A stretch of 35,112 nucleotides of DNA from a virus. The stretch spans positions 1 through 35,112 of the IMG/VR virus record IMGVR_UViG_3300046318_000098, one strand, 5' to 3'. The notes under the pieces are model-generated. The model worked only from the letters and a program-made list of their open reading frames with translations. It ran no database searches and was not told the origin of the DNA. Made by a program: the position numbers and the translations under genes. The number at the start of each line of letters is the position of its first letter. Position 1 is the stretch's first letter. Shown piece by piece: positions 13,452-21,533 of the stretch.

Positions 13452-14017
13452 TGAAATCCCCAAACATGTTCATCGTAAGACCTTTGAATGGAAGGAGATA
13501 CGATAATATAAAGAACATAGGAGGAGTAGACTTAATTACTAGTGTATCTCAGGAAGACCACGAGTCATCAAATAGATACGCTGAGGTAGTCGAAACACCT
13601 ATTAACTATTCAGGAGAAATAACTAAAGGAGACGTACTACTTGTACATCATAATGTATTTAAGCTGTATTACGACATGAAAGGAAGAGAAAAGAGTGGCG
13701 CAAGCTACTTTAAGGACGACTTATTCTTTGTTGACCAAGAACAATTCTTTATGTACAAACATAATGATGTATGGAAGGCTCACTCTAAGTACTGTTTTAT
13801 TAAACCTACAGAATCAAAAGAATCAATAATTAAAAAGAACTGTAAGGAAGAACCTCTTATAGGAACTATTGCTTATATAAATAACGAACTACTATCTCTA
13901 GGACTTAATGTCGGAGATGAAATTGCATTTGAACCGGATAGTGAATATCCTTTTACTATAGAAGATCAAAAACTATACAGGATGTTTACTAATAACATCA
14001 CACTTAAATGGAATTAA
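13451..14017 (+). CDS. Tandem GroES-like (Cpn10-type) phage protein, 188 residues
   Basis: Two stretches resemble GroES beta-barrels. In the first (about 1-117), P-L-N-G-R-R-Y is followed by A-E-V-V-E-T-P, I-T-K-G-D-V-L-L-V-H-H-N-V-F and F-I-K-P. In the second (about 113-188), I-G-T-I-A-Y-I is followed by L-N-V-G-D-E-I-A-F-E-P-D-S-E-Y-P-F-T-I and L-Y-R-M-F-T-N-N-I-T. The V-G-D-E-I-x-F, hydrophobic strand and terminal x-x-N-N-I-T order matches the C-terminal half of GroES. Related phage proteins are sometimes annotated as co-chaperonins. It could be a second chaperonin cap for capsid folding or a barrel-shaped structural protein. The fold call is moderate and the function uncertain. Confidence 0.6.
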   Translation: MKSPNMFIVRPLNGRRYDNIKNIGGVDLITSVSQEDHESSNRYAEVVETPINYSGEITKGDVLLVHHNVFKLYYDMKGREKSGASYFKDDLFFVDQEQFFMYKHNDVWKAHSKYCFIKPTESKESIIKKNCKEEPLIGTIAYINNELLSLGLNVGDEIAFEPDSEYPFTIEDQKLYRMFTNNITLKWN

Positions 14018-14748
14018 AAGAAGAAGATAATTGTATATTATACAGACATATAAGACTAGATAAAAATGAAGTTTTTTATATAGGAATTGGTAAACAGAAA
14101 AATAGACCTTACGAATCAGGATCTAAAAGATCTTTATTTTGGCATAGAGTAACTTCTAAAACAAATTACGAAGTAGAAATATTATTTGATAATCTATCTT
14201 GGGATCAAGCTAAAGAAAAAGAAAAGGAGTTTATAAAAATATACGGGAGAAGAGATTTAAATTCTGGAACATTAGTTAATATGACAGACGGAGGTGATGG
14301 GAATATCAATCCTTCTTTATCTAGAAGGTTAAAAATGGCAGATGAATCGAGAAATAGAGTATGGACTGATGAATCAAGAAGTAAATTATCTAAATCTAAA
14401 TCAGGAAAGAATCATCACATGTATGGAATAAGGGGAGATAAAAATCCATTATACGGAAGAAAGCATTCTGAAGAAACTAAAAATAAAATATCTAAAGCTA
14501 GATTAGGTTTTGTAACTGATAGAGAAGTTGTAAATAAAATAGCAGATAAACTTAGAGGTAGAAAAAGAAGTCCTCACATAGGATTAGCTATATCAGAATC
14601 CAGATCAAAAATAGTATTAGATACTCAAAACGGAATATACTATAAAAATGCAAAAGAAGCTGCTGAAATTTTAAATGTAAAATACAGTACAATTAGATGT
14701 TGGTTAAACGGAAGTAGAAAAAACATAAGTAATTTAATTTATGTATAA
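14008..14748 (+). CDS. GIY-YIG homing endonuclease with NUMOD3 repeats and C-terminal NUMOD1-like domain
   Basis: The 246 residues begin with a degenerate GIY-YIG nuclease domain. L-Y-R-H-I (11-15) stands in for GIY and F-Y-I-G-I-G (23-28) for YIG. These are followed by the conserved helix with E (K-E-K-E-F-I-K-I-Y-G-R, 71-81) and N-M-T-D-G-G-D-G at 91-98. Two NUMOD3-type DNA-binding motifs follow (G-K-N-H-H-M-Y-G at 133-140; G-D-K-N-P-L-Y-G-R-K-H-S at 143-154). Residues 202-246 resemble NUMOD1 with a helix-turn-helix (A-K-E-A-A-E-I-L-N-V-K-Y-S-T-I-R). It overlaps the gene before it by 10 bases and shares a base with the gene after it. It is AT-rich like the other endonuclease genes. Confidence 0.9.
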   Translation: MELKEEDNCILYRHIRLDKNEVFYIGIGKQKNRPYESGSKRSLFWHRVTSKTNYEVEILFDNLSWDQAKEKEKEFIKIYGRRDLNSGTLVNMTDGGDGNINPSLSRRLKMADESRNRVWTDESRSKLSKSKSGKNHHMYGIRGDKNPLYGRKHSEETKNKISKARLGFVTDREVVNKIADKLRGRKRSPHIGLAISESRSKIVLDTQNGIYYKNAKEAAEILNVKYSTIRCWLNGSRKNISNLIYV

Positions 14749-15032
14749 TGGATGAATCTAAAGATTTAAAATTAAGAATTATATCAGCTGGATATAAAGC
14801 TGTAGAAGAGTTAATAAAAGTTGCTGAAGATACAATTATAAGAGGTGGAGATGATGATCTTTCATCTGATAAATTAAAGAATGCGGCAGCTACAAAACGT
14901 TTAGCTATAGAAGATGCTTTTAGTATTCTTAACAGAATAGAGCAAGAATCTGAAAAACTAAACGAGTATCCTAAAGAAGTAGCTAAGCCAGAACCTAAAA
15001 TACAAGGATTTGCAGAAAAACGATCAAAATAA
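14748..15032 (+). CDS. Putative small terminase subunit or terminase-associated protein, 94 residues
   Basis: The protein is almost entirely helical, with acidic and basic patches (V-E-E-L-I-K-V-A-E-D-T-I, L-K-N-A-A-A-T-K-R-L-A-I-E-D-A-F-S-I-L-N-R-I, F-A-E-K-R-S-K). The L-K-N-A-A-A-x-K-x-L-A-I-x-D-A-x-x-I-L-x-R-I segment is one I recognise as conserved directly upstream of large terminase genes in Bacteroidota phages. Position and size suggest the small, DNA-recognising terminase subunit, but no helix-turn-helix is obvious. Its 3' end overlaps the terminase gene by 23 bases. It lies just after a GIY-YIG gene, with which it shares the A of TAATG. Confidence 0.65.
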   Translation: MDESKDLKLRIISAGYKAVEELIKVAEDTIIRGGDDDLSSDKLKNAAATKRLAIEDAFSILNRIEQESEKLNEYPKEVAKPEPKIQGFAEKRSK

Positions 15033-17256
15033 TTTATACTCGGTTGTAAAGAATCATATTCCTCCAACTGTGCTGGCTAATAAGAACAATAAAAAATCTT
15101 GGCAGTACGGATACGATGAGAAGTATGACATGATTGTTATATCTAAGAACGGAACCATAGGCGAAGTTTATAATATAAACGGACTACTTATAGCTCTACC
15201 TAAAACTCCAGATGTAGTATACTCTAGAGATAAGAAAAAAGAAAATCAATACTGGCAACCATTTGAATATCCTAAAGAGTTAGATAAAATAAAGTCTATA
15301 TTTCATTGGCATGATATGCCTAATGATTTTAAATCTAAGTGGGTTGACTATATAGAGACTGAGTTCGACAGAAGAGAAAACGGATTCTTCTTCATGAATA
15401 ATGGAGTAGAGACTTATATGACCGGGTCTCACTACATGTATTGTCAGTGGACAAAGATTGACGTCGGACTTCCTGACTTTCGTGAGGCTAATAGAATATT
15501 CTTTATTTACTGGGAGGCATGTCGTGCAGACGATAGATGCTTCGGTATGGTTTACTTAAAGATTAGACGTTCTGGATTTTCTTTTATGGCTTCATCGGAG
15601 GCTGTAAATATAGCTACATTAGCGAAAGACGCTAGGATTGGTATCCAGTCTAAGACAGGGGGTGACGCTAAGACTATGTTTACTAATAAGGTTGTTCCTA
15701 TATCTAGCAATCTACCATTCTTCTTTAAACCAATCATGGATGGTATGGACAAGCCTAAGACTGAACTTGCCTTCAGGGTTCCTGCGTCTAAGATTACAAA
15801 GAAGAATATGTACGAAAGTTCAGAAGCTGAACTAGAAGGATTAGATACATCTATTGACTGGAAGAACACAGCTGACAACAGTTATGACGGTGAGAAATTA
15901 GTATATCTTGTTGAGGACGAGTCTGGTAAGCTAGAAGCTCCTAACAATATCCTTAACGGATGGCGAGTTAGAAAGACTTGTCTTCGTTTAGGTAGTAGAA
16001 TTATCGGTAAATGTATGATGGGTTCAACTCCTAACGCGCTTGCTAAGGGTGGATCTAATTTTAAGAAGCTATACGAGGATTCAAATATAAAAACACGTAA
16101 CGAGAACGGCCAGACAAAATCCGGAATGTATTCATTATATATTCCAATGGAGTGGAACTTCGAGGGTTATATTGACAGATACGGAATGCCTGTATTTAGA
16201 AAGCCAGAAACTCCGGTAACCGGGATAGACGGAAGACTAATAACAAACGGAGCCATAGACTACTGGGAGAATGAGGTTGCATCTTTAAAGAATGATGCAG
16301 ACGCATTGAATGAGTTTTATAGACAGTTCTCCAGAACAGAGTCTCACGCGTTTAGAGATGAGAGCAAGGCGTCTTTGTTTAACTTAACAAAGATCTATCA
16401 ACAGATAGACTATAACGACTCTCTAATCAGAGATCAGATACTAACTAGAGGATCGTTTCACTGGAAGAATGGAGAGAAGGACACTCAGGTTATTTGGACT
16501 CCAGATCCAAGGGGTAGATTCCTTGTTTCATGGATCCCTAATTCAGCAATGCAGAACCAAGTAGTTTATAAAAATGGAAACAAGTACCCTGGTAATGAGC
16601 ACATTGGTGCTTTTGGTTGTGACCCTTACGATATATCCGGAACTGTCGGTGGAGGAGGATCTAACGGATCTCTACATGGACTTACTAAGTTTAATATGGA
16701 TAATGCTCCTAGTAACCATTTCTTCCTTGAGTATATAGCTCGCCCTCAGACGGCAGAGATATTCTTTGAAGAGGTTCTTATGGCCTGCATATTTTATGGG
16801 ATGCCAATTCTAGTAGAGAACAATAAACCTAGGCTGCTATATCACTTTAAGAACAGAGGCTATAGAGGATTTTCAATGAACAGACCGGATAAGCACTTTA
16901 CCAATCTATCAAAGACAGAGCGTGAGCTTGGAGGAATACCAAACTCATCTGAAGATGTTAAGCAGTCGCACGCGGCCGCTATTCAATCTTATATAGAGAA
17001 GTATGTCGGAATGGATACTGAAGGAACTTATAGAGACTCTGATGAGATGGGCGACATGTACTTCACTAGAACTATAGAGGAGTGGGCTAAATTTGATATA
17101 AATAACAGGACTAAATTTGACGCTGCAATCAGTTCAGGACTAGCTATTATGGCTAATCAGAAGAACATATACTTGGCGGCAAAGAAAGAGTCGAAAATAA
17201 GTGTTAATTTTGCAAAGTATAATAACTCAGGAACTAGAAGTGAACTTATTAGATAA
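15010..17256 (+). CDS. terL: Terminase large subunit
   Basis: The 748-residue DNA-packaging motor shows a deviant Walker A, R186-R187-S-G-F-S191, without the usual Lys before Ser. The Walker B is L-V-Y-L-V-E302-D303-E304. The RNase H-like nuclease has F-G-C-D538-P-Y-D541, I-L-V-E603 and F-D704-A-A-I-S-S-G-L-A. The frame has no ATG before residue 41 (15130), yet the preceding stretch (L-Y-S-V-V-K-N-H-I-P-P-T-V-L-A-N-K) looks conserved. TTG at 15010 is the only NTG start in the open frame after the stop at 14980, so the start is probably TTG. It overlaps the putative small subunit and is flanked by GIY-YIG genes. Length fits crAss-like and related terminases. Confidence 0.93.
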   Translation: MQKNDQNNLYSVVKNHIPPTVLANKNNKKSWQYGYDEKYDMIVISKNGTIGEVYNINGLLIALPKTPDVVYSRDKKKENQYWQPFEYPKELDKIKSIFHWHDMPNDFKSKWVDYIETEFDRRENGFFFMNNGVETYMTGSHYMYCQWTKIDVGLPDFREANRIFFIYWEACRADDRCFGMVYLKIRRSGFSFMASSEAVNIATLAKDARIGIQSKTGGDAKTMFTNKVVPISSNLPFFFKPIMDGMDKPKTELAFRVPASKITKKNMYESSEAELEGLDTSIDWKNTADNSYDGEKLVYLVEDESGKLEAPNNILNGWRVRKTCLRLGSRIIGKCMMGSTPNALAKGGSNFKKLYEDSNIKTRNENGQTKSGMYSLYIPMEWNFEGYIDRYGMPVFRKPETPVTGIDGRLITNGAIDYWENEVASLKNDADALNEFYRQFSRTESHAFRDESKASLFNLTKIYQQIDYNDSLIRDQILTRGSFHWKNGEKDTQVIWTPDPRGRFLVSWIPNSAMQNQVVYKNGNKYPGNEHIGAFGCDPYDISGTVGGGGSNGSLHGLTKFNMDNAPSNHFFLEYIARPQTAEIFFEEVLMACIFYGMPILVENNKPRLLYHFKNRGYRGFSMNRPDKHFTNLSKTERELGGIPNSSEDVKQSHAAAIQSYIEKYVGMDTEGTYRDSDEMGDMYFTRTIEEWAKFDINNRTKFDAAISSGLAIMANQKNIYLAAKKESKISVNFAKYNNSGTRSELIR

Positions 17257-17930
17257 TGGCATACTTATACAGACATATTAGATTAGATAAGAACGTTCCG
17301 TTTTATATTGGTATAGGAATAGACAATACTTACTATAGAGCTAACTCTAAGAAGAGTAGGAATGATCATTGGAATAAGATAATCAATAAGACAGATTACG
17401 AAGTTGAAATATTATTTGAGCATGATGATTACGATTTTATAAAAGAAAAAGAAATTGAATTTATTGCTTTACACGGAAGAAGCGATTTAGCGTTAGGTAC
17501 TTTATGTAATCTAACAAATGGAGGTGATGGATGTTTAGGTTTAGTTCATTCAGATGAAGCTAAATTAAAAATGAGTATTCCTAATAAAGGAAAGATAATT
17601 TCTGAAGAACAAAGAAGAAAAGTTTCTGAGTTTCAAAAAGGAAGAGTTCATAGTTTAGAATCTAGAAAAAAAATGTCAGAGGCTGTCATGGGCGAAAAGA
17701 ATCACATGTACGGAAAAAAGATATCAGAAGAAACTAGACAAAAGAAAATAAAATCAGCTAAAAGGGGTTCTGAAAATGTAACTGCTAAATTAACTGATCA
17801 AGATGTTTTAAGGATAAGAGAAATATACTTAACCAAAAAATACAGTCATATAAAGTTAGCTGAAATGTACAATATATCTAAAAGTAACGTATATTCCATA
17901 TTGAAAAGAAATACTTGGAAACATATATAA
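17256..17930 (+). CDS. GIY-YIG homing endonuclease with NUMOD3 repeats and C-terminal helix-turn-helix
   Basis: This 224-residue protein is a paralogue of the one at 14008. Its start (L-Y-R-H-I-R-L-D-K-N-V-P-F-Y-I-G-I-G) is nearly the same, and both have N-K/S-K-T-x-Y-E-V-E-I-L-F and K-E-K-E-I-E-F-I-A-L-H-G-R. The conserved N-L-T-N-G-G-D-G lies at 85-92. NUMOD3-type segments follow (G-E-K-N-H-M-Y-G-K-K-I-S at 146-157). The end differs from its paralogue: K-L-T-D-Q-D-V-L-R-I-R-E-I-Y ... L-A-E-M-Y-N-I-S-K-S-N-V-Y-S-I-L is a helix-turn-helix typical of endonuclease DNA-binding tails. It starts on the last base of terL (TAATG) and ends five bases before the portal gene, so it sits between two essential genes. 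Confidence 0.9.
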   Translation: MAYLYRHIRLDKNVPFYIGIGIDNTYYRANSKKSRNDHWNKIINKTDYEVEILFEHDDYDFIKEKEIEFIALHGRSDLALGTLCNLTNGGDGCLGLVHSDEAKLKMSIPNKGKIISEEQRRKVSEFQKGRVHSLESRKKMSEAVMGEKNHMYGKKISEETRQKKIKSAKRGSENVTAKLTDQDVLRIREIYLTKKYSHIKLAEMYNISKSNVYSILKRNTWKHI

Positions 17931-17935
17931 TATAA

Positions 17936-20371
17936 ATGAAAGACGTAAAAATAAATATCCCTGCGACTAGTTTTCCAAATCAATTCGCATCTGACAAAGA
18001 AAAAGAGACCTTTGAATACGGTCTAAAGATCTCACAGTCAATACAATACGAGTGGTTTTTCAAAACAGGTAATAACTCAAGATTCTACGATCAATGGGGT
18101 AACTTCCATAAGCTAAGATTATACGCAAGGGGTGAGCAGTCTATAGGTAAGTATAAGGACCAGATAGCCGTTGATGGTGACTTGTCTCATACCAACCTTG
18201 ACTTTACTCCGGTACCTATTATACCTAAGTTCGTTGATATCGTTGTCAACGGAATGAATGACAGATTATTTAAGCCTAAGGCCTACGCTCAGGACGCTAT
18301 GTCTATGGAGAAGAGATCTAAGTATCAGGACATGATACAGGCTGACATGGTATCTAAGGATATGTTGATTCAAGTTAAGGAGCAGTTTGGCGTTAATGCA
18401 TTTGATACTAATCCTGATGACTTACCTGAGAATGATGAGGAGCTTTCATTATATATGCAGCTTAAGTATAAGCCTGCTATTGAGATAGCCGAAGAAGAGG
18501 CTATTAACACTGTACTTGACGAAAATAAATATAACGAAACTAGAAAGAGAGTAGACTATGATATCGCTACAATTGGTATTGGTATGGCTAAGCACATGTT
18601 CCTTCCTGGTGACGGAGTAAGAATAGAGTATGTTGATCCAGCTAACGTAGTGTATAGCTACACAGAGGACCCTTACTTTAAGGACTGTTTTTATTGGGGA
18701 GAAATTAAGACGGTTCCAATTACAGAGCTTGTTAAAATAGACCCTACACTTACCAACGAAGATTTAGAAGAAATTTCTAAGTACAGTCAGTCGTGGTATG
18801 ATTATTATAACTCAGCTCAATTTTATAATAATAGCTTATTCAGTAATGACACAGCTACTTTATTATATGTAAACTATAAGACAACCAAGAAGATAGTATA
18901 CAAGAAAAAGATACTTGAAGACGGAAGTTTTAAAATGATAGAAAAAGACGACACGTTCAATCCTCCACAAGAGATGATGGATGAAGGTCGTTTCGAAAAA
19001 ATAGAGAAGACTATCGATGTTTGGTATGACGGTGTTATGGTTATGGGTACTAATATCATGTTAAAGTGGGAGTTATCTCGAAACATGGTTAGACCTAAAT
19101 CAGCTTCACAACACGCTATACCTAATTACGTAGCGGTTGCTCCAAGAATGTATAAAGGAAACATAGAGTCTCTTGTTAAGAGAATGATTCCTTTTGCTGA
19201 TTTAATTCAGATGACACACTTGAAGTTACAACAAGTTATTGCTAAAGTAGTTCCTGACGGTGTATTCATTGACGCTGACGGACTTAACGAGGTTGACTTA
19301 GGTAACGGGGCAGCATACAATCCAACTGAAGCATTGAGATTATACTTCCAGACGGGTAGTGTAATTGGTAGAAGTTACACAGGAGATGGAGAATTCAATA
19401 ATGCCAGAGTTCCAATTCAAGAACTTAACTCTAATAGTGGGCAAGGTAAAATATCTAGTTTAGTAGGTAGTTATAATCACTACCTAAGTATGATTAGAGA
19501 CGTAACAGGATTAAACGAGGCTAGAGACGGATCAAATCCTGACCCTAACTCATTAGTAGGTGTTCAGAAGTTAGCTGCTCTTAATTCTAATACAGCTACA
19601 AGACACATACTAGAGTCTAGCTTATTTGTTACTAAATCATTAGCTGAAGCTATCTCATATAGAGTAGCTGATATTTTAGAATACTCTGATTTTAAAGAAG
19701 AGTTTATCAATCAAATTGGTAAATATAACGTAGGTATACTAGACGAAATTAAGGACTTATATATTTATGACTTTGGTATTTTTATCGAGGTATCGCCAGA
19801 CGAAGAAGAAAAGGCTCAGTTAGAACAGAATATTAGTTTGGCATTATCTCGTGACTCTATTTACTTAGAGGATGCGATTGATATTAGAGAGATGAGAAAT
19901 CTTAAACTAGCTAATCAGTTGCTTAAACTTAAGAGAAAGAAGAAGGAAGAGCAACTGCAAAAGAACGAGCAGGCTAAGCAACAAATGCAAGGTCAGATCC
20001 AAATGCAGTCACAACAAATGGCAGCTCAGACTGCAATGCAAAATATACAGGCTGAGACTCAGTCAAAAATGCAGATTAAGCAGGCAGAGGTTGCCTATGA
20101 AATAGAGAAGATGAAGAGTGAGGCTCAATTAAAGATGGAGCTTATGCAGATGGAATTCCAAATGCAGATGCAACTTAAAGGAGCTGAATTCGAAACTACC
20201 AAAACAAAAGAGCAATTAAAAGAAGAGGCTAAAGACAAACGTATAAGTCTACAAAACACACAGCAGTCTAAACTAATTGATCAACGAAAAAATAATCTTC
20301 CTCCAATGAACTTTGAGTCTACAGAGGACAGTTTAGATGGGTTTGACCTAGCTGAATTCGAGCCTAGATAG
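17936..20371 (+). CDS. Portal protein
   Basis: The 811-residue size, position right after the large terminase and general pattern identify the portal, the dodecameric channel at one capsid vertex through which DNA enters and leaves. Recognisable stretches are F-F-K-T-G-N-N-S-R-F-Y-D-Q-W-G-N-F-H-K-L-R-L-Y-A-R-G-E-Q-S near the start, D-F-T-P-V-P-I-I-P-K-F-V-D-I-V-V-N-G-M, and V-T-G-L-N-E-A-R-D-G-S-N-P-D-P-N-S-L-V-G-V-Q, which are familiar from portals of crAss-like and related phages. From about 660 to 765 the protein becomes a Gln/Met/Glu-rich long helix, followed by an acidic end (S-L-D-G-F-D-L-A-E-F-E-P-R). No signal or membrane span is present. Confidence 0.88.
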   Translation: MKDVKINIPATSFPNQFASDKEKETFEYGLKISQSIQYEWFFKTGNNSRFYDQWGNFHKLRLYARGEQSIGKYKDQIAVDGDLSHTNLDFTPVPIIPKFVDIVVNGMNDRLFKPKAYAQDAMSMEKRSKYQDMIQADMVSKDMLIQVKEQFGVNAFDTNPDDLPENDEELSLYMQLKYKPAIEIAEEEAINTVLDENKYNETRKRVDYDIATIGIGMAKHMFLPGDGVRIEYVDPANVVYSYTEDPYFKDCFYWGEIKTVPITELVKIDPTLTNEDLEEISKYSQSWYDYYNSAQFYNNSLFSNDTATLLYVNYKTTKKIVYKKKILEDGSFKMIEKDDTFNPPQEMMDEGRFEKIEKTIDVWYDGVMVMGTNIMLKWELSRNMVRPKSASQHAIPNYVAVAPRMYKGNIESLVKRMIPFADLIQMTHLKLQQVIAKVVPDGVFIDADGLNEVDLGNGAAYNPTEALRLYFQTGSVIGRSYTGDGEFNNARVPIQELNSNSGQGKISSLVGSYNHYLSMIRDVTGLNEARDGSNPDPNSLVGVQKLAALNSNTATRHILESSLFVTKSLAEAISYRVADILEYSDFKEEFINQIGKYNVGILDEIKDLYIYDFGIFIEVSPDEEEKAQLEQNISLALSRDSIYLEDAIDIREMRNLKLANQLLKLKRKKKEEQLQKNEQAKQQMQGQIQMQSQQMAAQTAMQNIQAETQSKMQIKQAEVAYEIEKMKSEAQLKMELMQMEFQMQMQLKGAEFETTKTKEQLKEEAKDKRISLQNTQQSKLIDQRKNNLPPMNFESTEDSLDGFDLAEFEPR

Positions 20372-20389
20372 TATAAAATTATAATTAAG

Positions 20390-20398
20390 TAACTTTGC
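20390..20398 (+). promoter_or_regulatory. Promoter-like -7 element ahead of scaffold and capsid
   Basis: TAACTTTGC matches TAnnTTTG and lies 16 bases before the ATG at 20414 in a 42-base gap after the portal gene. The A-rich leader AAAAAATTAAATCAA separates it from the start codon. Confidence 0.65.
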
Positions 20399-20413
20399 AA
20401 AAAATTAAATCAA

Positions 20414-21514
20414 ATGGAAAACACTTTTACTGTAAGGGACCTAGGTGTCGCCGAGCAAAAATCAGTACAGGAAGTTGAACAAGAGTTATTGGATAAGCAT
20501 GAGGAGAGTATTGCTGAACCAGAGCATGTAGAAGTTCAAAACGAACCTGAAGTAGAATTACCAGCAGAGCCATCAAGGGCAGAGCTAGAAGATAATGACG
20601 TTCTTTCATATATTAAAAACAGATACGGAAAGGAAGTAAACTCTATTAATGATCTTATCGCAGAGAGAGAAGAGAAGAAAGAGGACTTACCAGAGGACGT
20701 AGCTGCGTATTTTAAATACAAAAAAGAAACTGGACGTGGAATTGAAGATTTTGTTAAACTAAACAGAAACTTTGACGACATGGATCCAGATGATTTATTA
20801 GTTGAGTACTACTCTCAAACAGAAGAGGACTTAGATAGAGATGATATTCAATATATGATCGAAGATAAGTTTGCTTACGATGAAGAGTTTGATGATCCAA
20901 AGGACATCAAGAAAAAGGAAATCGCTAAGAAAAAAGAGCTTGCTAAAGCTAAGAAGTTTTTTGATGAGTATAAGGAAACATATAAGACGCCTCTTGAGTC
21001 AAAAGGTAGTTCTGTTTCTGATGACGAAAAAGAAGCTTACGAGGCTTACAAGAAATATGTTCAAGATTCCAGTAATCAACAAGAAGAGAATCTTAGAAAG
21101 TCTCAATACTTTCAAAAGAAGACTGAAGAACTTTTCTCTGATGAATTCAAAGGTTTTGATTTCAATGTAGGAGATAAGACAATTAAGTTTTTACCAGGAG
21201 ACGTTACAGAGACTAAGAAGGCACAATCTGATGTTACCAATTTTATATCTAAGTATTTAGATGAGAATGGATTGATTTCAGACCACGTTGGTTATCATCG
21301 TTCATTAGCTGCCGCTATGAATCCAGAAAAAGTTGCTAAGTTCTTTTACGAACAAGGTAGAGCAGAGGCGTTATTAGATAACACCAAAAGAATTAAGAAT
21401 ATTGATATGGAGATGAGAAATTCTCCTCAATCAATTGCTCAGTCTGGATTTAAAGTTGTTGCATCTGATGGAGATAGCGGAAGAGGACTAAGAATAAAAA
21501 GTAATAAAAAATAA
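20414..21514 (+). CDS. Capsid assembly scaffold-like protein
   Basis: The 366-residue protein is acidic, helical and low in hydrophobics, with Glu-rich stretches at the start (V-Q-E-V-E-Q-E-L-L-D-K-H-E-E) and long Lys/Glu helices in the middle (D-I-K-K-K-E-I-A-K-K-K-E-L-A-K-A-K-K). The C-terminal part is more basic (Y-E-Q-G-R-A-E-A-L-L-D-N-T-K-R-I-K ... R-G-L-R-I-K-S-N-K-K). This is the usual make-up of scaffolding proteins, which bind capsid subunits through a basic C-terminus. Location directly between portal and major capsid supports it. I see no protease catalytic triad, so a separate or fused prohead protease is not evident. The capsid gene follows after 19 bases. Confidence 0.75.
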   Translation: MENTFTVRDLGVAEQKSVQEVEQELLDKHEESIAEPEHVEVQNEPEVELPAEPSRAELEDNDVLSYIKNRYGKEVNSINDLIAEREEKKEDLPEDVAAYFKYKKETGRGIEDFVKLNRNFDDMDPDDLLVEYYSQTEEDLDRDDIQYMIEDKFAYDEEFDDPKDIKKKEIAKKKELAKAKKFFDEYKETYKTPLESKGSSVSDDEKEAYEAYKKYVQDSSNQQEENLRKSQYFQKKTEELFSDEFKGFDFNVGDKTIKFLPGDVTETKKAQSDVTNFISKYLDENGLISDHVGYHRSLAAAMNPEKVAKFFYEQGRAEALLDNTKRIKNIDMEMRNSPQSIAQSGFKVVASDGDSGRGLRIKSNKK

Positions 21515-21533
21515 CAAACAAAACTAAAACAAA

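Noticed and set aside
20427-20781. Leftward open frames opposite the start of the scaffold gene
   Set aside because: Ser/Leu-rich complements of Glu/Asp/Lys codons; no promoter-like element and no domain pattern.
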